Shown here in pieces: positions 58,370 to 64,000 of a stretch of 64,000 nt of DNA (positions are counted from its first letter, which is position 1; each line of letters starts with the position of its first letter). A program made the translations under genes and the position numbers. The DNA comes from Bog-473 sp963750075 (GTDB lineage: Bacteria; Actinomycetota; Acidimicrobiia; Acidimicrobiales; RAAP-2): the NCBI GenBank assembly GCA_963750075.1, contig CAVVPG010000005.1:124001-188000 (forward strand), in the 5' to 3' direction. A model generated the notes under the pieces. It was not told where the DNA came from. It ran no database searches and saw only the letters and a list, made by a program, of their open reading frames with translations.

Positions 58370-59341
58370 CTACCTGAGGCTCTTCCGAACCAGTTCCATG
58401 TCGGCCTCCACCATCATCGTCACGAGGCCGGGGAAATCGACTTCGGGCTGCCAGCCCAGCACCTGGTGCGCCTTGGTCGGCTCCCCGACCAGCAGGTCCA
58501 CCTCCGCAGGCCGCAGGAACCGCTCGTCGATCACGACGTGCTCCTCCCAGTCGAGCCCGGCTGCCTCAAAGGCCAGGCGGCACCACTCGCGCACCTCGTG
58601 CGTCTGCCCCGTCGACACGACGAAGTCGCCCGGGCCGTCCTGCTGGAGCATGAGCCACATGGCGCGGACGTAGTCCGCGGCGTACCCCCAGTCCCTGTGG
58701 GCGTCGAGGTTGCCGAGGGCCAACTTGTCGTCGAGCTTGTTGGCGATGCGAGCCACGCCGTGGGTGACCTTGCGGGTGAGGAACTCGAGGCCGCGGCGGG
58801 GGGACTCATGATTGAAGAGGATGCCCGAGGACGCGTGCAGTCCGTAGCTCTCGCGGTAGTTCACCGTGATCCAGTGTCCGTACACCTTCGCCACGCCATA
58901 AGGGCTGCGCGGGTAAAACGGCGTCGACTCCCGCTGGGGGACCTCCAGGACCTTCCCGAACATCTCCGAGGAACTGGCCTGGTAGAAGCGGATCTCCGGG
59001 TCGACGAGCCGGATGGCGTCGAGAATGCGGGTGACGCCGATGGCGGTCGTCTCACCCGTCAGCACGGGCTGGGAGAAGGAGGTCTGGACGAAGGACTGGG
59101 CGGCCAGGTTGTAGACCTCGGTGGGCCGGTGGTCGCGCAAGATGTGGATCAGTGAGCTCTCGTCGAGCAGGTCGCCGGCGACGAGCTCGATCCGGTCCTG
59201 GATATGGGCGATCCGCTCGAAGTTCACCGTGCTCGAGCGCCGCACCATGCCGATGACCGTGTAGCCCTGCTCCAACAGGAATTCGGCCAGGTAGGACCCG
59301 TCCTGGCCGGTGACGCCCGTAATCAGTGCCCGTTTCGCCAT
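58370..59341 (-). CDS. gmd: GDP-mannose 4,6-dehydratase
   Basis: 323 residues from ATG 59339-59341. The cofactor motif is I-T-G-V-T-G-Q-D-G-S-Y (about 7-17). S-S-S-E-M-F-G, the Y-P-R-S-P-Y-G-V-A-K-V-Y block with catalytic Tyr/Lys, and L-G-N-L-D-A-H-R-D-W-G-Y follow exactly as in Gmd. The product GDP-4-keto-6-deoxymannose feeds fucose, rhamnose or perosamine synthesis; no downstream reductase is adjacent. The stop codon is in frame with the following ccdA. Divergent from the glycosyltransferase. Confidence 0.92.
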   Translation of the reverse strand: MAKRALITGVTGQDGSYLAEFLLEQGYTVIGMVRRSSTVNFERIAHIQDRIELVAGDLLDESSLIHILRDHRPTEVYNLAAQSFVQTSFSQPVLTGETTAIGVTRILDAIRLVDPEIRFYQASSSEMFGKVLEVPQRESTPFYPRSPYGVAKVYGHWITVNYRESYGLHASSGILFNHESPRRGLEFLTRKVTHGVARIANKLDDKLALGNLDAHRDWGYAADYVRAMWLMLQQDGPGDFVVSTGQTHEVREWCRLAFEAAGLDWEEHVVIDERFLRPAEVDLLVGEPTKAHQVLGWQPEVDFPGLVTMMVEADMELVRKSLR

Positions 59342-59393
59342 CGGGGCAACGCTAGTCGACCCGCCTCTGGCCACCCACGCGTAGTGTGCCGGC

Positions 59394-60437
59394 GTGGCGA
59401 CGGCGTGCATGGTCTCGTTCCGGCTGGGCGGCGCCGACGGCGTAGCCGTCGAGGCCGCCAAATGGGCTGCTGCGCTGGGGCAGCTGGGTTGGCAGGTCCG
59501 CACGGTCGCCGGCGCCGGCCCCGTCGACACACTGCTCCCTGGGTTGGCCATCGACGCACCGGAACCGCCGACCCGGGCCGAGGTGGAGGATGCGCTCGCG
59601 GGGGCCGACCTGGTGGTGGTCGAGAACCTGTGCTCCCTGCCCCTCAACCCCGCGGCGTCGGACGTGGTGGCGGCCGCCTGCGCCGGCCGCCCCGCGCTCC
59701 TGCACCATCACGACCTCCCGTGGCAGAGGGCGCACCTGGCCCACCTCCCGCCGCCGCCCGACGACGCGGCATGGGCCCACGTGACGATCAACGAGCTGAG
59801 CCGCGCGGAGCTGGCCGGCCACGGGATCGAAGCCGTGACCGTGTACAACGCGTTCGATCCCGATCCGCCCGCCGGCGACCGGAGGCGGACACGGGCCGCG
59901 CTCGACCTGGGCGACGACGTCCCGCTGCTGCTCCAGCCGACCCGTGCGCTGGCCCGCAAGAACATCGCGGGGGCCATCGCGCTGGCGGAGGCCGTCGGAG
60001 GCACCTACTGGCTGCTCGGCCCCGCCGAGGACGGGTACGAGCCCGAGCTCGAGCGGCTCGTCCGGAGTGCGCGCTGCCCGGTCGTTCTCGGGACGCCCGG
60101 GAGCGGCTGCACCATCGCCGACACCTACGCCGCCTGCGATGTCGTCCTGTTGCCCTCCACCTGGGAGGGCTTCGGCAATCCCTCGGTGGAATCGGCGACC
60201 CACCGGCGAGCGCTCGCCATCGGCCCCTACCCGGTGGCAGCCGAGCTGGCGGCGTTCGGATTCGACTGGTTCGACGCCCGGGACCCGGTGCCGTTGGCCC
60301 GGTGGCTGGGTGCACCCGACGAGCGGCTGCTGGCGCGGAACCATCGGGTGGCGGCCGAGCACTTCGATGTGGCCGACCTCCCGCACCGCCTGGCGCGGAT
60401 CGTGCGCCGGATCCCGGGGCAGCCCGTGTCCGTATGA
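59394..60437 (+). CDS. GT-B fold glycosyltransferase (GT4-like)
   Basis: 347 residues from GTG 59394. The C-terminal half holds P-T-R-A-L-A-R-K-N-I-A-G-A, the nucleotide-sugar binding G-T-P-G-S-G and the E-G-F-G-N-P-S-V-E-S block with the E-x7-E pair of GT4 retaining enzymes. It transfers a sugar, possibly the GDP-deoxyhexose produced by the divergent gmd. TAGTGT lies 6 bases before the GTG. The stop codon overlaps the TetR operator region. Confidence 0.85.
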   Translation: MATACMVSFRLGGADGVAVEAAKWAAALGQLGWQVRTVAGAGPVDTLLPGLAIDAPEPPTRAEVEDALAGADLVVVENLCSLPLNPAASDVVAAACAGRPALLHHHDLPWQRAHLAHLPPPPDDAAWAHVTINELSRAELAGHGIEAVTVYNAFDPDPPAGDRRRTRAALDLGDDVPLLLQPTRALARKNIAGAIALAEAVGGTYWLLGPAEDGYEPELERLVRSARCPVVLGTPGSGCTIADTYAACDVVLLPSTWEGFGNPSVESATHRRALAIGPYPVAAELAAFGFDWFDARDPVPLARWLGAPDERLLARNHRVAAEHFDVADLPHRLARIVRRIPGQPVSV

Positions 60438-60451
60438 CCGTTCGGTAACGT
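60437..60451 (+). promoter_or_regulatory. TetR promoter with an overlapping ACCG-TT-CGGT palindrome
   Basis: A perfect 4+4 palindrome ACCG-TT-CGGT (60437-60446) abuts the -10-like TAACGT (60446-60451). The GTG at 60459 follows 7 bases later. TetR repressors commonly bind such short palindromes next to their own promoter, so autoregulation is plausible. The element begins within the glycosyltransferase stop codon. Confidence 0.4.
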
Positions 60452-60458
60452 GAGCGGC

Positions 60459-61082
60459 GTGCCCGGTGCGATACAGGCCGCGTCCCGGCGGTTGACGGCC
60501 GAACAGCGGCGCCACCAGCTCTTCGCGGTGGCGCTCGGGCTCTTCGCGCAACGGGGCTACCGGGCCACCACGATGGACGACATCGCGGAGGCGGCCGGCG
60601 TCACCAAACCCCTGCTGTACCAGCACTTCTCGTCGAAGCGGGCCCTCTACCTCGAGCTGGTCGACTCCATCGCCCAGGACCTGCTCGCGGCCATCCGCCA
60701 CGCCGTCATGCGGGCCGACGGGCCGCGCCAGCAGGTGGAGCTGGGCTTCGCCGCCTACTTCGGCCTGGTCGTGCGCCACGAAGCCGAATTCCGGCTGCTC
60801 TACGGGCGGGACCACGCGGACGACCAGGAGCTCGGCCGGGCGCTGCGCACCGTGGAGGACGCCATCGCGGAGGCGATCGACCCGCTCATCGCCGCCGGGC
60901 TGGACGACGACCACCGGCGGCTGCTCGCCTACGGGATCGTGGGCATGGCCGAGGGTGCGAGCCGCCGCTTCATGGCACAGCGCCCCGACAGCGACGCCGA
61001 GCTCGACGAGGAGGCCCAGAAGCTGGCGCGGCGAATGGCCGACCTGGCCTGGGCCGGCCTGCGGTCGGTCCACGCCGACTGA
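60459..61082 (+). CDS. TetR-family transcriptional regulator
   Basis: About 207 residues. The N-terminal helix-turn-helix reads L-F-A-Q-R-G-Y-R-A-T-T-M-D-D-I-A-E-A-A-G then V-T-K-P-L-L-Y-Q-H-F-S-S-K, textbook TetR. The C-terminal ligand domain is generic. GTG 60459 is preferred over GTG 60450 because TAACGT lies 7 bases before it, the same leaderless spacing seen elsewhere in the window. Targets could include its own gene and the gmd/glycosyltransferase region. Confidence 0.9.
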   Translation: MPGAIQAASRRLTAEQRRHQLFAVALGLFAQRGYRATTMDDIAEAAGVTKPLLYQHFSSKRALYLELVDSIAQDLLAAIRHAVMRADGPRQQVELGFAAYFGLVVRHEAEFRLLYGRDHADDQELGRALRTVEDAIAEAIDPLIAAGLDDDHRRLLAYGIVGMAEGASRRFMAQRPDSDAELDEEAQKLARRMADLAWAGLRSVHAD

Positions 61083-61098
61083 CGAGCACCCGCCCCGG

Positions 61099-61626
61099 CT
61101 ACAGCAGCGTGACCAGGGTCCGGCACAGCCCCCACAGCTCGTCGGCACAGGCGGCGTAGACGTCGGCATCGTGTCCCGCCGGGTCGAGCACGTCCTCGCT
61201 GTCGGACACCTCCACGTCGCCGAGCCCGAGTCCGGCCAGGCGGGCGTCCAGTGCGGGCGGCCCCGGCGCGAGGTCGCGACACAGGCGGCGGATGGTCGCG
61301 GTCTTGGCCGCTGCGTCGGGGAAGCGGCGTCGCACGAAGCGCACGTGGTCGGCCTCCATGACCACCACCACCTCGGCATGCACAAGGTCGATCCCGTGCA
61401 CCTGGCGGCTCCGGTGGCGGCGGAAGTCGACGCCCGCCAGCTCGGGCAGGCGGGACAGCGCGGCACGGGTGCGCATCCCCATCGGCTGCCCGTCGATCGA
61501 GTGGGTACCCGCCGTCACGACGTGCAGCGGGTCTCCGGCGCCGGCGTCGCGCAGGTGCTCGAGCATGAAGCCCGCCATGACGGAGCGGGCCGCGTTGCCC
61601 GTGCACAGGACCAGGAGGTCCGTCAT
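61099..61626 (-). CDS. Low-molecular-weight protein-tyrosine-phosphatase-like protein
   Basis: 175 residues. The P-loop C-T-G-N-A-A-R-S (8-15) has the C-x5-R-S form of LMW phosphatases and arsenate reductases. The acid may lie in D-P-A-G or D-S-E-D-V-L-D near residue 145-155. In polysaccharide loci such enzymes reset tyrosine kinases, but no kinase is adjacent. The ATG at 61624-61626 overlaps the phosphotransferase stop as ATGA. Confidence 0.82.
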   Translation of the reverse strand: MTDLLVLCTGNAARSVMAGFMLEHLRDAGAGDPLHVVTAGTHSIDGQPMGMRTRAALSRLPELAGVDFRRHRSRQVHGIDLVHAEVVVVMEADHVRFVRRRFPDAAAKTATIRRLCRDLAPGPPALDARLAGLGLGDVEVSDSEDVLDPAGHDADVYAACADELWGLCRTLVTLL

Positions 61627-62711
61627 CGGGCCGCGAGCAGCAGGGCCGCAGCGTCGGCATCGAGCACGTGCTGCGCGTGGCGGCGTGCACTCGTCAAGAA
61701 CATGAGGTCGCCGCGTTCGGTCCGCTGCACGACCATGGACGCCACGATGGCCATCAGCACCCCCCCGAAGGTGTCGCGACGCACGTCGGCACGCAGCTGC
61801 TCCAGGGAGTAGCCCTCGACGCCGCGCCGGCACAGTTCGTCGTGATAGCCCGCCACGAGATCCGCTTCGTGGGCCCGCCGGTCCTCCGCGCTGAGACAGC
61901 CGCCGACGAAGTAGGCCACGTCGGTGGAAGCTCCCCCCCACGCCGCCGTTTGCCAGTCCACGACCACCGGCCTCGGGTCGCCCGGCTGGAACAGGAGGTT
62001 GTCGAGACGGAAGTCACCGTGGCTGGCCGTGCGCGGGCCGGCGCGCAGGTGCAGCCAGGCGGGCAGGTGCTCGGCGAAGAGCCGGCAGACGGCTTGGTGA
62101 TCGGGCGCCAGGGTGTCCTCGTAGCGCTCGAGAAATCCGGGGAGCAACGAGGACACCAACATGCAGAGGAGGCCGTCCGACTCCGGGGTGGCGCGGTTGA
62201 GCCACTCGAGGCCGGCGAGGTCGGGGGCCTCCCAGCACGGCGCATGGAGCCCGGCCATCTCCTCGAGGACCGCGGCGGCCACGTCGGGGGCGCAGGCGGC
62301 GATCTGGTCGCCCTGGGCCGCGCCCACGATGTCCTCGAGCAAGAGGGTGAACCACCCCGTCTGCGGCTCCACCTCGGCGACATAGGCGGCCGGCACGCGG
62401 GCGCGGACGCGGTCGGCGACCTCGCGGTAGAAGCGGACCTCGATCTCGTACGCCCGCAACGCGAGGCCGGTGCCGCGGCTCTGCTCGTCGGCCGAGGCGA
62501 ACTTGCCGACCACGCTGCCCGGCCCGGCACCGGGCTCGTCGAGGACCAGCGAGAATCGGGTCGTATCGGCCATCTGGCCGGTGCCCACGGACTCGGTCTC
62601 GAACGAGGTCACCCGGGCGTCCCGGGCCAGGATGCCCGCGTCGTGGAGCGCGTCGGTCAGCCACTCGGTCGTGACGGCGGCGGCGTGCCGGACGAGGGGA
62701 GGTGGGCCCAT
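61623..62711 (-). CDS. APH-family phosphotransferase (aminoglycoside/ecdysteroid-kinase-like)
   Basis: 362 residues from ATG 62709-62711. H-G-D-F-R-L-D-N-L-L-F is the catalytic loop and V-V-V-D-W-Q-T-A the metal Asp of the APH fold. An N-terminal V-G-K-F-A-S segment holds the ATP-side Lys. Related actinobacterial proteins are often near acyl-CoA dehydrogenases, but the substrate is unknown and antibiotic resistance is not implied. Coupled to the phosphatase gene. The divergent spacer to the last gene holds TACGAT (62783-62788). Confidence 0.85.
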   Translation of the reverse strand: MGPPPLVRHAAAVTTEWLTDALHDAGILARDARVTSFETESVGTGQMADTTRFSLVLDEPGAGPGSVVGKFASADEQSRGTGLALRAYEIEVRFYREVADRVRARVPAAYVAEVEPQTGWFTLLLEDIVGAAQGDQIAACAPDVAAAVLEEMAGLHAPCWEAPDLAGLEWLNRATPESDGLLCMLVSSLLPGFLERYEDTLAPDHQAVCRLFAEHLPAWLHLRAGPRTASHGDFRLDNLLFQPGDPRPVVVDWQTAAWGGASTDVAYFVGGCLSAEDRRAHEADLVAGYHDELCRRGVEGYSLEQLRADVRRDTFGGVLMAIVASMVVQRTERGDLMFLTSARRHAQHVLDADAAALLLAAR

Positions 62712-62814
62712 GGGAGCCCCGAGACTATTGGCTGGGCTCACGGGCGTACTGCGCTCCGCCGGCGGACGACCTTGGGCGAACCTACGATGACGGAGTGCCC
62801 CGCGTCTGTGCGCT

Positions 62815-64000
62815 GTGCTGACGGTGGGTACGGGCCTGCTCGGGCTCTCGAGGGACGAGTTGGCGCTCCTCGCTCCGGAGTACCTGCTGGCCGGCCACCT
62901 CATCGACCGGGCCGGCATGCCGAATCTCATCGCGGCATTGGGCCGCGACGGCATGCGCGACGTCGCCATTGCGGAGTGGATGGGCGCCAGCCCGGTCTAC
63001 ACGCGGCGCATGCAGCGCGCCCTGCGCTTCGAGGGGGACACCGTGGAGACCATCTTCAAGGGGATGCAGCTCGACGTCGGCGCACCTCCGCAATTCATGG
63101 ACTTCCGCTACCGCGTCACCGACGACGACCACGGCGAGTTCTGGCTCGACCACTGCGGCGCGCTGATGGACGTGGAACCCATGGGACCCGACTACGTGGT
63201 GGCCATGTGCCATGACATTGAGGACCCGACGTTCGAGGCCACGGCGATCGCCACGAACCCGCGGGCCCAGGTCCGGCCCGTCCACCGCCCACCCCGGGTG
63301 CCGGCCGACCGGGCACCGCACTGCCACTGGACGGTGAGCATCGACGGGGACAACCCGGTCCTCCCGGTCCCGACCGAGGCCGAGGCGATCGCGCGGACAC
63401 GGGCGGCCACCCTGGAATTGGCACCGATCGACCCGCACGATCCGGGACGGCACGACTACGCCGGCCCCTTGCTGGCCGACCTCCGCTTCGCGGACTGGTC
63501 CGCCTCGGCCCTGCGCAGGATCATCGACGAGGTCTGCCTGCAGGGGCATCTCCTCGTCCTGTCGTTCCGCGCCGCCGTCACCGAACGACTCGGCGCGGAC
63601 GCCGCGGCGGAGTTCTGCCTTCGGCAGTTCACCGGTGTGGCCGGCGTGGTGGCTGACCGGTTCCGGGACGCGCTCGGCCTGCCCCCGACCTTGGAGGGGG
63701 CGGCGCGGCTCCTGGCGGTCCACCCCGGACTGCAGCCCTACGACTACGTGCGCTGTGACCTCCAGCTCGACGAGCGTCTCCTGCTCCGGCTCGGGCGGGA
63801 CGCCGGCGCCCAGCACGACGGCGCCTGGCCGTCACTGGTCGACGCTGACCACCTGGCCCCCCTCGACGCGATCGTGCGGGCGATCGACCCCCACCTCCAC
63901 TGCGAGGGCGTCTCCGATGGGGACGCCCTCGTGGTCGAGGTGGCCCGGGGCGAGGTCGAGAGCGGGATCCCCGACGAGGTCGCCCTGACGCGCTTCAGCA
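62815..64000 (+). CDS. Uncharacterised conserved protein, partial (C-terminus beyond right edge)
   Basis: About 395 residues are visible. The start is uncertain: GTG 62815, GTG 62824 or CTG 62806; an in-frame TGA at 62788-62790 bounds it. Notable blocks are M-C-H-D-I-E-D-P-T-F-E-A-T-A, D-H-C-G-A-L-M-D-V-E-P-M-G and R-P-V-H-R-P-P-R. The paired cysteine and histidine segments hint at a metal site or thiol enzyme, but I do not recognise the family firmly. No membrane segment. It is divergent from the phosphotransferase. Confidence 0.6.
   Translation, partial: MLTVGTGLLGLSRDELALLAPEYLLAGHLIDRAGMPNLIAALGRDGMRDVAIAEWMGASPVYTRRMQRALRFEGDTVETIFKGMQLDVGAPPQFMDFRYRVTDDDHGEFWLDHCGALMDVEPMGPDYVVAMCHDIEDPTFEATAIATNPRAQVRPVHRPPRVPADRAPHCHWTVSIDGDNPVLPVPTEAEAIARTRAATLELAPIDPHDPGRHDYAGPLLADLRFADWSASALRRIIDEVCLQGHLLVLSFRAAVTERLGADAAAEFCLRQFTGVAGVVADRFRDALGLPPTLEGAARLLAVHPGLQPYDYVRCDLQLDERLLLRLGRDAGAQHDGAWPSLVDADHLAPLDAIVRAIDPHLHCEGVSDGDALVVEVARGEVESGIPDEVALTRFS

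Noticed and set aside
61623..62711. Aminoglycoside resistance gene
   Set aside because: The APH fold covers many kinases. Sequence and context do not point to antibiotics.

Overview
The window reads as ordinary chromosome from a very GC-rich actinobacterium. Several markers point to Actinomycetota: a WhiB regulator beside a PdtaS-type sensor kinase, a pair of ArsA-like ATPases, the histidine phosphatase/DUF3090/SCO1664 triad, DUF3107, UdgB and a GAP-family membrane protein. The 42-residue repeats in a secreted CHAP protein, plus a complete System I cytochrome c maturation operon, make a deep lineage such as Acidimicrobiia the best guess. That placement is inference. I see no tRNA, rRNA, CRISPR array, insertion sequence, prophage or defence island.

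Layout. 1-9.5 kb: PaaX-like regulator (cut by the left edge) divergent from a desaturase, a ring-opening dioxygenase, DUF2461, an ArsB-like transporter, an esterase and SDR, argS, and an uncharacterised beta-rich protein with an FmdB zinc ribbon. 9.5-18 kb: hydrolase-cyclase fusion, secreted CHAP hydrolase, aconitase, and a helicase/PIG-L deacetylase/amidotransferase operon. 18-29 kb: bcp, GAP protein, Fpg/Nei glycosylase, FrhB-like F420 protein with a thioesterase, GlxA and DJ-1 proteins, FAD oxidoreductase, UdgB, the phosphatase triad and a TauE/SafE exporter. 29-34.3 kb: SGNH and MBOAT acyltransferases, etfBA, and a glycerophosphodiesterase broken by a single-base frameshift. 34.3-43.2 kb: whiB, pdtaS, PHP phosphatase, O-methyltransferase, two ArsA-like ATPases, DUF3107, dGTPase, and an enoyl-CoA hydratase/DABB/VOC operon. 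43.2-48.4 kb: diguanylate cyclase, then the iron-sulfur group mrp, sufR-like and iscS. 48.4-55.2 kb: ccmABCDEFGHI, nine tightly overlapping minus-strand genes. 55.2-64 kb: methyltransferase, ferritin-like protein, DJ-1-like protein, ccdA, gmd, glycosyltransferase, TetR regulator, low-molecular-weight phosphatase, phosphotransferase, and an uncharacterised gene cut by the right edge.

How it fits together. Iron-sulfur and redox biology recurs: aconitase, FrhB-like protein, UdgB, WhiB, mrp, a SufR-like sensor next to iscS, and the Ccm operon with ccdA supplying haem and thiol handling for c-type cytochromes. The MBOAT/SGNH pair, gmd, the glycosyltransferase and the small phosphatase suggest surface polysaccharide work. 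Nine genes appear leaderless: a -10-like hexamer lies 6-9 bases before the start codon with no Shine-Dalgarno sequence. The points most worth a second look are a perfect CRP-type site before whiB, the gdpD frameshift at a 7-base homopolymer, ccdA without a usable start codon, CTG start codons sharing bases with upstream stops, the Ccm operon in an actinobacterium, and a cysteine-rich small reading frame before the diguanylate cyclase. I did not find a clearly novel multi-gene system.
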